64,000 bases of DNA from Niastella yeongjuensis. Lineage in GTDB: Bacteria; Bacteroidota; Bacteroidia; Chitinophagales; Chitinophagaceae. The position numbers and the translations under genes are program-made. Location of the stretch: positions 724,044 to 788,043 of the forward strand of contig NZ_FOCZ01000003.1 of the NCBI RefSeq assembly GCF_900110245.1. Reading direction: 5' to 3'. The notes under the pieces are model-generated. The model saw nothing but the letters and a program-made list of their open reading frames with translations. It was not told the origin of the DNA and did no database searches. The stretch's first letter is position 1; each line of letters starts with the position of its first letter. Positions 29,001 through 35,426 of the stretch are shown one piece after another.

Positions 29001-29538
29001 TTTGTTTCCGCTCGATTCTTTATTAAAACAGGCCGGCTATCAACCAGAATTTATCGGGCCGCGCCGTTCTGTACAAAATGGCGATACGCTGAACCATTCG
29101 GGGTTTAGTGGTAAAACGGCTGAGTTCCTGGCAAAGCAGATCGATAGCATCTATACAGCCTTTCCTGCTGATGTGGTTTTGCTGCATTCGGGGCATAACC
29201 ATTTTAATACAGAAGCGCCGGTGGCCGGCATTATCAAAGCCCAACAGGCAATTATAGCAACTATTAAAAAGAAGAACCCGAATGCGTTGATCCTGGTAGC
29301 CGGTGTTATCACCAGTGGAAAACTGCCTAAATACGAATACATTCCAGCTCTTGACACTGCCATTAAAGCAATGGTCGATTCCCTGCATGATGCCAGGATC
29401 GTTTTTGTAGATCAGCAGCAGGGCTGGGATTGGCCCCGTTATACCATCGATGATAAAGTGCATCCCAATAGAACGGGCGCGGGAATTATCGCTGCCAATT
29501 GGTTCCACGCACTCAATGCCATCCAGAATAAAAAATAA
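26029..29538 (+). CDS. Large secreted fusion: unknown N-terminal helical-barrel-like region plus C-terminal SGNH hydrolase
   Basis: Start taken at ATG 26029, which gives a clean signal peptide (MLKQLILPIFCLLLIVSQDSYSQ) and avoids overlap with the gene before; 1169 residues. The N-terminal half has a beta-rich part (about 25-310) and an alpha-helical part (about 325-720, with repeated paired helices such as YEL-ETKKEEYLQAAVTGARQ) resembling the alpha/alpha-barrel plus beta-sandwich layout of polysaccharide lyases and related hydrolases; I do not recognise the family. The last 220 residues are an SGNH hydrolase: GLGDSITEGG (Ser980), LHSGHNHF, and DDKVHPNRTGAG (Asp1142, His1145). An esterase fused to a putative depolymerase fits an acylated polysaccharide substrate. 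Confidence 0.75.
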   Translation: MLKQLILPIFCLLLIVSQDSYSQSGIGNQYYSVQPVAGFQQTPAFIVIHKAGNIKRTIVPQVQLVFTGSEPELLSSSMDGQQGIVAWRTANGVSQDIGKLGSKSLVAQSYKIRNNQLEFTFPRQAEATVSLVVKFVPGQQAPVFELSLQAQQPGNFSLGFTGMPAVDSADLDFVYQPLTWSWKRFPSHFALTEEAYANTAAVFTNHHGYTEGLAVSLADIPYRYAVSAQWNNAGKQDNQFWKVFPSDGPKANSLFGMAIRNPAGKAQPIIYAPLPGTARAKLDKGEKHSLSLVYLLHPGDWQKGTDYLLSSIFHYRTERENARVSLNTTLDNMLAFAMNDEYSGWNETLKASNYQFDVPGTVKNVSALHPLSLAIVTGNDTILRRRALPMIEYVMSREKFLYTTSDTPHQAQQPSHLLKGPCVDIGELGALHTFTRGYTPAFSLEANRLFGKSRQLNMNTETGGGSWQDYLARYRMYRQATDLQKAIEGANVYLKQVYDHYSQTFFDSPGLRDKGAGFTTDYGYRIYDLFELYLETKKEEYLQAAVTGARQLLLWTRSNPAPPAGNIVVNKNNEVKGIFPGRRASAVEGSPFVPMDETTHLPQQEIPGWQTSLNGLIPEAPNTYMFGPVMLAHHAAWLLRLAHYSGDTLLRNAAYNAIIGRYANFPGYYFTSLHTNVYQQADYPMHPFREVKYNAIFYNHVWPHLTLLVDFLVSDFYYRSKGKIDFPGTYAPGYAFLTSQVYGANKGTVMGNKDVQLWLPTNALQANGIAFNYLMGHNEQDVFIAFANTTQRHVTEQITLNKQVIPWLAGKSYPVVVYDNNGNAKNGVMKNGRLTVTLPANGLNCIQIKGIYPKQEKVNTPTLSGRNRLIRYTANEDSTAAATAMIIQPNAQLAVCYVYCNKTEKDWKQCSLRYRVNNDSRWTTVTDTAYPFEFDWALHPGDVITFEVTAVKQDGSTISFPVQTINGEGRKFTLLGLGDSITEGGPNFFSYLFPLDSLLKQAGYQPEFIGPRRSVQNGDTLNHSGFSGKTAEFLAKQIDSIYTAFPADVVLLHSGHNHFNTEAPVAGIIKAQQAIIATIKKKNPNALILVAGVITSGKLPKYEYIPALDTAIKAMVDSLHDARIVFVDQQQGWDWPRYTIDDKVHPNRTGAGIIAANWFHALNAIQNKK

Positions 29539-29543
29539 TAAGT

Positions 29544-30854
29544 ATGTATTATCTGAAAATAAAACATCGATTGATTGGGTTGGGTCTTTTTGTGTGTTTG
29601 TATGCTTCAATTCCCGGGCAGGCCCAGTCGACCGTATCCCAGTCATCCCAAACATCCCAGACCATCCGGGTTCAGACAGATTCGTTGCTGCCGGCAAAAG
29701 AGTTATCAATAAGAAATTGTTTGCCGAATTTCTTTGCCAAAGTAAAAGCGGGGAAACCGGTCAGCGTTGCTTTTCTGGGTGGCAGTATTACCCGGGCGGG
29801 AAATGGGTATCGCGATCAGTTGTTAAGCTGGTTCCGTAGTCAATACCCGGCTTGTAAGTTTGAAGAAATTATGGCGGCGGTAAGCGGTACAGGGTCCGAC
29901 TTTGGCGCCTGCCGCGTACAGCAACATGTTATTGACCACCAACCCGACCTGGTGTTTATTGAATTTGCCGTAAACGATAACCACATGCCTATGCAGCTGG
30001 TACGGGAAACTATGGAAGGAATCGTTCGCCAGATCTGGAAAGCAAACGCCAAAACCGACATTTGTTTTATCTACACACTGGCCAAAGAGAACCTGCCTGA
30101 GCTGCAAAAAGGCATATTTCCTGCCTCAGTTTCGGCCATGGAACCTATTGCCACGCATTATAACATCCCATCGATCCACATGGGCCTGGCAGTAGTGGAG
30201 GAGATCACAAAAGGGAAACTGGAGATCATGGGTAAAAAAGAGGAACCATCCACTACTCCCATCTTCTCGGTTGATGGGGTGCATCCGCTGCCTGAGACCG
30301 GTCATAAGATATATACGCAGGTGCTCAAAAAATGCCTGCTGCAAATGCAGGACAATGGATCACCGGCCAAACATACAATAGGGGCCGCGGTTGAACCGGA
30401 CAACTGGAGCAATGCCGGCATGATAGCGGGGTGGAAAAAAGCTTCATTTAAAGGTGACTGGCAACTGACCGATTCGGTTACTAAAGGCCGCGAGTATTAT
30501 CAGTTGTTGCCCCGGGTTTACGGCACGGCGGCAAAGGATGCCAGCGTTACCGTTCATTTTAAAGGTACACGCTTTGGCCTGGCGGATATAATGGGTCCTG
30601 GCACAGCAAATGTTGAAATAACCATCGATCAGCAGGCGCCCCGGGTGATCAGCCGGTTTGACGCCTTCTGCACCTATTACCGGTTAAATTATTTTTTAAT
30701 TTCAGATCTTCAGCCTGGTAAACACACCGCCACCATCAGGCTGTCGCCTGATCCTGTTGACAAAGCCGCCATCTTAAAAACCCGGAACGTAACAGTGACC
30801 AACTGGCAACCCTATGAAAAGAATGCGATGTACATTGGCGCTATCCTGTATTAA
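29544..30854 (+). CDS. SGNH/GDSL-family hydrolase (esterase)
   Basis: Secreted esterase of 436 residues, starting five bases after the previous stop. Signal peptide (cleaved near GQAQ), a short Ser/Gln/Thr-rich linker (about 29-45), then the SGNH core: FLGGSITRAG (Ser81), SGTGSDFGA, FAVNDNHM (Asn) and SVDGVHPLPETGH (Asp244, His247). Residues about 290-436 form a C-terminal beta-domain ending in ATIRLSPDPVD and similar strands, typical of carbohydrate esterases with an appended beta-sandwich. It is one of four esterase domains in this PUL. Confidence 0.85.
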   Translation: MYYLKIKHRLIGLGLFVCLYASIPGQAQSTVSQSSQTSQTIRVQTDSLLPAKELSIRNCLPNFFAKVKAGKPVSVAFLGGSITRAGNGYRDQLLSWFRSQYPACKFEEIMAAVSGTGSDFGACRVQQHVIDHQPDLVFIEFAVNDNHMPMQLVRETMEGIVRQIWKANAKTDICFIYTLAKENLPELQKGIFPASVSAMEPIATHYNIPSIHMGLAVVEEITKGKLEIMGKKEEPSTTPIFSVDGVHPLPETGHKIYTQVLKKCLLQMQDNGSPAKHTIGAAVEPDNWSNAGMIAGWKKASFKGDWQLTDSVTKGREYYQLLPRVYGTAAKDASVTVHFKGTRFGLADIMGPGTANVEITIDQQAPRVISRFDAFCTYYRLNYFLISDLQPGKHTATIRLSPDPVDKAAILKTRNVTVTNWQPYEKNAMYIGAILY

Positions 30855-30868
30855 TGAATTAAAGTTGT

Positions 30869-32245
30869 ATGAAAAAAATAGTTCTGTTTTTATTGTTGAT
30901 CAGTAGCGCGTTCGTTCATGCGCAAACCTATTCGCCCAATTGGGAATCGTTGGATGCGCGGCCTGCGCCGCAATGGTTTAAAGACGCAAAATTCGGCATC
31001 TTTATTCATTGGGGTGTTTACTCCGTGCCCGCCTGGGCGCCGGTAGGAAAGGATTATGCCGTGTATTCAAAATATTCAGAATGGTACTGGAACCGCCTGG
31101 TGACGGATAGTTCAAAAGTAGGGAAGGCGTTCAGGGCGTATCACAACAGTACCTATGGCCCTAATTTTAAATACCAGGATTTTGCACCGCTGTTTAAAGC
31201 AGAACTGTTCAATCCCGAACAATGGGCCGATGTTTTCAAAAATGCCGGCGCACAATATGTAGTACTGACTTCAAAACACCACGATGGTTTTGCGTTATGG
31301 CCCAGTGCAGAAGCCTGGAACTGGAATGCAGCCGATGTGGGACCGCACAAAGACCTGGCCGGTGAACTCACCAATGCAGTAAAAGAAAAAGGGTTGCACA
31401 TGGGTTTTTATTATTCGTTGTATGAGTGGTTCAATCCATTGTACAAAAGCGATATCGATAAATATGTTTCTGAACACATGATGCCCCAGTTGAAGGACCT
31501 GGTGAATCGATACAAACCCGATATTATTTGGCCTGATGGCGAATGGGAACATCCCAGCGAGACCTGGAAGAGCACCCAGTTCTTAGCGTGGCTGTATAAT
31601 GAAAGTCCGGTAAAAAATACGGTGGTGGTAAATGACCGCTGGGGTAAGGAAACACGCAGTAAGCACGGTGGCTATTATACAACCGAGTACGATATTGTAC
31701 ATAATGAAGATGCCAGTAAGAAACAATTTGAACATCCCTGGGAAGAATGCCGGGGTATTGGTGGTTCTTTTGGTTATAACCGGAATGAAACGCTGGGTGA
31801 TTATGAAACTTCCGATGCGGTGATCCACATGTTGATCCAGAAAGTGGCCCGTGGCGGTAATTTGCTGCTCGATATCGGGCCCGCTGCAGATGGTACCATT
31901 CCGGTGATCATGCAGCAACGGCTGGCTGATATGGGCGCCTGGCTGAAAACAAACGGCGAAGCTATTTTTGGAACTACTGCCACGAAACAACCATCAATCA
32001 ATGGCGCCTGGTTCACACAAAAGAACATGGACCTGTATGTGATACTCACCGCTAAAATGGATAAGCCGCTTACCTTTGACCTGGCGACTGCGCCTGGAAA
32101 GGCTACATTATTAGGAGTAAACAAAAAAGTGACTGTTTCCTACAGGAGCGGGAAGTGTACCATTAATCCATTGGAATTGTATCCGAACCTGCCCGCCGGC
32201 GGTTATGCCTGGGTGATAAAGCTGGAAGGGGCGGCCGGTAAATAA
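30869..32245 (+). CDS. GH29 alpha-L-fucosidase
   Basis: Secreted exo-fucosidase of 458 residues (usual length for the family). After a signal peptide (ends FVHAQ), the GH29 barrel shows KFGIFIHWGVYSVPAW, YVVLTSKHHDGFALWPS and IIWPDGEWEH, where Asp223 is the expected nucleophile. The C-terminal beta-sandwich (about 345-458) is short but complete. It releases terminal alpha-L-fucose; linkage preference is not visible. It lies 14 bases after the SGNH gene and closes the secreted enzyme set of the PUL, indicating that fucose is part of the target glycan. Confidence 0.95.
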   Translation: MKKIVLFLLLISSAFVHAQTYSPNWESLDARPAPQWFKDAKFGIFIHWGVYSVPAWAPVGKDYAVYSKYSEWYWNRLVTDSSKVGKAFRAYHNSTYGPNFKYQDFAPLFKAELFNPEQWADVFKNAGAQYVVLTSKHHDGFALWPSAEAWNWNAADVGPHKDLAGELTNAVKEKGLHMGFYYSLYEWFNPLYKSDIDKYVSEHMMPQLKDLVNRYKPDIIWPDGEWEHPSETWKSTQFLAWLYNESPVKNTVVVNDRWGKETRSKHGGYYTTEYDIVHNEDASKKQFEHPWEECRGIGGSFGYNRNETLGDYETSDAVIHMLIQKVARGGNLLLDIGPAADGTIPVIMQQRLADMGAWLKTNGEAIFGTTATKQPSINGAWFTQKNMDLYVILTAKMDKPLTFDLATAPGKATLLGVNKKVTVSYRSGKCTINPLELYPNLPAGGYAWVIKLEGAAGK

Positions 32246-32273
32246 AGTTTGCAATAACCAGCAAATAATAAAT

Positions 32274-32831
32274 ATGGATAAACCTTTATTAGTTGTGGTG
32301 ACAGGCAGCCCCGCTTCGGGAAAATCCACCCTGGCGCATATCTTAGCCCGTAAAATCAATTGTCCGCTTGTTTCAAGAGATGAATTGAAGGAAGGGTTGA
32401 TAAATACATTGGGCGTTTCGCATAGTCAATTGAACAAACCCATTGATCTGCAGGTGTATGAAATATTTTTTGAAACTATCGCGTTATTACTGTCAAAAGG
32501 AATATCGTTGGTCATCGAAGCAGCTTTTCAGGATAAATTATGGAGACCAAAGCTGACTAACTTATTGCAGCAAGCAACAATCAGGATCATCGTTTGCAAA
32601 ACGGATACTGCGCTGATAAGGGAACGGTTTGCGACCCGGCTTTTAAATAACCCCGGCAGGGAGCAATTTCATGGCGACCAATCATTAAATGAAGAACAAT
32701 TCGCTTTATTGATCGAAAATTACCAGCCTGTGAATATGGAGATACCTACCTTGCAGGTGGATACAACCAACCAGTATAACCCGGACATGGAAGTTGTCAT
32801 TCAATTTGTAAAGCAACATAACGGCATTTGA
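32274..32831 (+). CDS. P-loop kinase-like ATP-binding protein
   Basis: Cytoplasmic protein of 185 residues with a Walker A motif TGSPASGKST (10-19) at the very N terminus, then a SRDELKEGL segment like the substrate-site region of AAA_33/zeta-toxin-type small-molecule kinases, and an Arg-rich lid (IRERFATRLLNNPGR). The family phosphorylates small molecules such as sugars or nucleosides, or acts as tRNA/peptidoglycan-precursor kinases. It follows the fucosidase gene by 28 bases and precedes a strong terminator, so it is the last gene of the long PUL transcript; phosphorylating a released sugar is possible but unproven. Confidence 0.75.
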   Translation: MDKPLLVVVTGSPASGKSTLAHILARKINCPLVSRDELKEGLINTLGVSHSQLNKPIDLQVYEIFFETIALLLSKGISLVIEAAFQDKLWRPKLTNLLQQATIRIIVCKTDTALIRERFATRLLNNPGREQFHGDQSLNEEQFALLIENYQPVNMEIPTLQVDTTNQYNPDMEVVIQFVKQHNGI

Positions 32832-32842
32832 CCTATTATAAT

Positions 32843-32880
32843 AAGAAAGGGTGTCCCGGATCATCGGAACACCCTTTCTT
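32843..32880. terminator. Bidirectional intrinsic terminator closing the first PUL
   Basis: A perfect 12-bp stem (AAGAAAGGGTGT / ACACCCTTTCTT) with a 14-base loop that can pair further (CCG/CGG) lies 11 bases after the kinase stop and 16 bases before the stop of the convergent OmpA-like gene. A/T-rich ends on both sides suit termination in both directions. Confidence 0.85.
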
Positions 32881-32896
32881 ATGTTTGTTATATTTA

Positions 32897-33784
32897 TTAC
32901 TTGCTGGCTGTACTGGCTGTCGGGTTTTGCAACAATTTGTACAACTCATCCAGTTTGGGCGATAAGATGATGTCGGTTCTTCTGTTCTGTGCCCGTCCTT
33001 CAGCTGTGCTGTTTGTTTGGATGGGTTCAAACTGGCTATGGCCAGAAGCAACAACTCTTTCAGGTGTTACTTTATAATCGGTCGTAAGAATTCTTACAAT
33101 AGAAGCGGCACGTGCCAGGCTCAGGTCCCAGTTATCCTGGTATTTACCGCGGATGGGAATTGAATCGGTATGACCTTCGATATCAACGGTGATATCCGGA
33201 TTTATATTCAATACATCTGCCAGTTTGTGCAGGGCTTCTTTTCCCTTAGGGTTCACCACAGCACTACCAGAAGGGAACAGCAGGTTTTCCTGAAGACTTA
33301 CATATACTTTACCATTTTTGGTAGCTACTGTAAGTTCGCTCGATTTGAAGCCATTAAGGGCAGCAGCCATCTTTTTTCTGATCTCTTCGATTGCCTGTTT
33401 CTGCTGGTCCATCAGGGCTTGTAATTGTTCCAGTTTCTTTTTCTGACTTACCAATTCCTGGCCGCTTTTGGTCAGCTGGGATTGTTTACTGGAAGCATCA
33501 TTTATCAGTTTTACTTTTTCCTGGTTCAGGTCAGAAATATCCTTTGACAATTTGTCAATTTCCTGGTCCAGGTCGCTTATACTTTTGTTTTTCGACTCAA
33601 CGGAGGCCTGCAGGTCAGCGACCTGTTGTTTTAGCTGACTCACATGCTGGGCGAGTACAGCGCTGTCGTTTCTGGCGGATTGCAATGCCGCCTGGGAGGC
33701 TTTGAATTTTTTTGTTGGAACACAACTACTCAAAAAGATCAGGGTACCAATAGAGATCTTCGTTACGGTTACAATTCTGTTCAT
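32897..33784 (-). CDS. OmpA-family lipoprotein with coiled coil
   Basis: Outer-membrane-anchored lipoprotein of 295 residues: lipobox FLSSC (Cys21), a long coiled coil (about 30-140, heptads rich in Lys/Gln/Asp/Leu), and a C-terminal OmpA peptidoglycan-binding domain (about 160-275) with DIEGHTDSIP, NWDLSLARA and RAQNRRTDI. It probably ties the outer membrane to peptidoglycan. Pal-like, but the coiled coil is longer than in Pal. The gene stands alone between two terminators. A TAnnTTTG promoter box is not obvious upstream. Confidence 0.92.
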   Translation of the reverse strand: MNRIVTVTKISIGTLIFLSSCVPTKKFKASQAALQSARNDSAVLAQHVSQLKQQVADLQASVESKNKSISDLDQEIDKLSKDISDLNQEKVKLINDASSKQSQLTKSGQELVSQKKKLEQLQALMDQQKQAIEEIRKKMAAALNGFKSSELTVATKNGKVYVSLQENLLFPSGSAVVNPKGKEALHKLADVLNINPDITVDIEGHTDSIPIRGKYQDNWDLSLARAASIVRILTTDYKVTPERVVASGHSQFEPIQTNSTAEGRAQNRRTDIILSPKLDELYKLLQNPTASTASK

Positions 33785-33912
33785 AAAATACAGTACGATT
33801 TTTTATCAGGTGTACAAGGATTGGCTTCTTACCGATAAAAGCATGCCAAATATTTAAAGAGGTGTTTTTGAAGCATTAAGTTGCATTAAAAAACGCTTAG
33901 AATAAAGGAAAC

Positions 33913-33941
33913 AATAAAGCCCCTTTTACAGGGGCTTTATT
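33913..33941 (-). terminator. Intrinsic terminator
   Basis: A perfect 11-bp stem (AATAAAGCCCC / GGGGCTTTATT) with a seven-base loop, 20 bases beyond the stop of the minus-strand phosphodiesterase gene at 33961. The AT-rich stem base supplies the U-rich end on either strand. Confidence 0.75.
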
Positions 33942-33960
33942 ATATACAGGATAATAACTG

Positions 33961-34740
33961 TTATGACTTTCTGGCACCATTCGTTTTTAAGAACTCAGCC
34001 AGGGCTTTTATGCTGTCGGAATCTATATAATCAACGCCCAGTTCGATGAGTTTGGCCCAGCCCTCGTTGAAATCGGGGGTGTTCCATATTCTTATTTTTT
34101 TGCCTAAAGCGTGGCCCTTGTCAACTGCTTTTTTAAGTTTTTCCCATTCAGCAGGCAACATGGCTTCACGTCCTTTCCAGGTTGAATAATTAATAAAGTT
34201 ATCGTTCAGAAAGGCGATGTGGGAGAGCGCGTCTTTGCTATAATTGGAGCTTAACAGGCCGTCGAACCACAGGAAGGAAGGGTAGGAGCTATAGGTAGAA
34301 TGAGGCGGTTTATCGCCGGTTACCAGTATGGTCAGGGAACGGCAGCTGGTAATAGCCGGATATTTCATCAACACTTCTATGAGCCTGTTAACGGAAGCGA
34401 CCCCTTCTCTTTTTATATCGAGCATCAGTACCAGTTTGCGGGCGGTATCTGCATATACATTGCCGCCGTTTTTTCCGATCATGTCAGCTAAGGGAGCCAG
34501 GTACAGGTTTTCGAAAGTGCGGTGTTGTTCAAGGTCTTTAAATGTATGCGCAACATACAACTCACTCTCGTTTAAATAAACATCGGCTTCCATGGAACCA
34601 TATTCCAGGTTATAAGCGTTGAAAAAAGGTGCCGATTGTTGGTAATCATTATGCGAATGCGCATTGGCCGTAGTGTAAACAGCAGGTTGAGCAAGCACAT
34701 GCATGCATGGAAAAAGAGCTAAAAAAAGCAGGGTTTTCAT
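33961..34740 (-). CDS. Secreted PLC-like/glycerophosphodiesterase-family phosphodiesterase
   Basis: Protein of 259 residues with a signal peptide (ends VLAQP) and a PLC-like phosphodiesterase barrel. Cues are AHSHNDYQQSAPF (first His pair, about 27-39), YGSMEADVYL (metal-site Glu/Asp), LYVAHTF (second His) and LVLMLDIKREG. The AHSHNDY opening is the form seen in fungal Aim6-like and bacterial relatives that hydrolyse phosphodiester bonds in lipids or glycerophosphodiesters. The C-terminal GVDYIDSDSI resembles the closing GVDGIITD motif of GDPD enzymes. Monocistronic, with a terminator after it. Substrate unknown. Confidence 0.82.
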   Translation of the reverse strand: MKTLLFLALFPCMHVLAQPAVYTTANAHSHNDYQQSAPFFNAYNLEYGSMEADVYLNESELYVAHTFKDLEQHRTFENLYLAPLADMIGKNGGNVYADTARKLVLMLDIKREGVASVNRLIEVLMKYPAITSCRSLTILVTGDKPPHSTYSSYPSFLWFDGLLSSNYSKDALSHIAFLNDNFINYSTWKGREAMLPAEWEKLKKAVDKGHALGKKIRIWNTPDFNEGWAKLIELGVDYIDSDSIKALAEFLKTNGARKS

Positions 34741-34881
34741 ATGTATCGTTATCTGGGAATTAATTAAGCAAGCTCAAGTGTACGTTCTTCTCAGGGAAAG
34801 ATATAATGGTAGGATGTTAGTGCAGGCAAATAAAGAAAAGAATAGTGAAAATTGCAACATTTTTTACAAATACATTGCCTG

Positions 34882-35184
34882 CTAAGCAAGCAATGTATTT
34901 GCTTTTTCTGTAATAAATGAGGCTATCTGGCCCTTGAACAGTGATACCGCGAAAGGCAGATCCGATTCCAGCAACACTTCATTTTCTTTTACCTGAATGG
35001 TGCCGGCAATATTGAAACCTTTGGCAGAAAAGCTGAAATCGCCATTGGGACCGTTCCAGTTTTCCTGAACATCGGTGATTGTGCCCTTTTGTTCTTCCTG
35101 CAGGCGGCTCAACATTTGTTTAATGCGGCTTAATGCCTCTTCCTGAGTTTGGGAATGCGGTATATTCAATGATAATTTCGACAT
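34882..35184 (-). CDS. Polyhydroxyalkanoic acid system family-like small protein
   Basis: Cytoplasmic protein of 100 residues; ATG at 35184 chosen because it gives the usual MSKLSLNIPHSQTQEEALSR opening, while the longer frame upstream overlaps the promoter. It matches the general form of the PHA-system (PHA_gran_rgn) family: an N-terminal helix with a conserved IPHS, a run WNGPNGDFSFSAKGF in the centre and a C-terminal helix. Members occur in many bacteria that make no PHA, so the name is not a function. It stands alone. Its stop codon lies inside a small inverted repeat (34871-34897). Confidence 0.7.
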   Translation of the reverse strand: MSKLSLNIPHSQTQEEALSRIKQMLSRLQEEQKGTITDVQENWNGPNGDFSFSAKGFNIAGTIQVKENEVLLESDLPFAVSLFKGQIASFITEKANTLLA

Positions 35185-35238
35185 ATTGGTTTTCTTTTTA
35201 CGCGCTGTTTTACCTGTTATACTAAAATATTGTGCCTG

Positions 35239-35246
35239 CAAAGGTA
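35239..35246 (-). promoter_or_regulatory. Putative Bacteroidota -7 promoter box (PHA-system-like gene)
   Basis: Reads TACCTTTG on the minus strand, an exact fit to the Bacteroidota -7 consensus TAnnTTTG, about 55 bases upstream of the ATG at 35184. No clear -33 TTTG lies at the right distance, so the call rests on one box. Confidence 0.4.
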
Positions 35247-35323
35247 GGGCATCTGCCCAAATGAAATGCCCCGAAAGTTAGACAGTTTGGGGGCATTTGT
35301 CGTAACTTACTTATCCGTTCCCG

Positions 35324-35391
35324 CCAATTACCCTTCCAAACTGCGATATACTCAGCCAAATTTCAGCCCTTCCCTGTAAAACGGATCTTTG
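35324..35391 (+). promoter_or_regulatory. Candidate LytTR operator and promoter of the two-component operon
   Basis: CCAATTACCC (35324-35333) is followed 15 bases later by TACTCAG (35349-35355), then by a near-consensus -7 box GATCTTTG at 35384-35391. The same two boxes with the same 15-base gap, and the same distance to the -7 box within one base, occur upstream of the PepSY-like gene at 38382. Position just upstream of the -35 area suits an activator such as the LytTR regulator encoded here. Confidence 0.5.
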
Positions 35392-35426
35392 TACCACATG
35401 AACTGTTGCCAATACATATTGCTAAT

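Noticed and set aside
29023..29709. Minus-strand frame of 228 residues across the SGNH fusion and next gene
   Set aside because: It is antisense to two genes with visible catalytic motifs and shows no domain or start signal of its own.
34871..34897. Hairpin TACATTGC/GCAATGTA at the end of the PHA-system-like gene as a terminator
   Set aside because: The stem is weak, holds the stop codon, and is not followed by a U-run on the transcribed strand.
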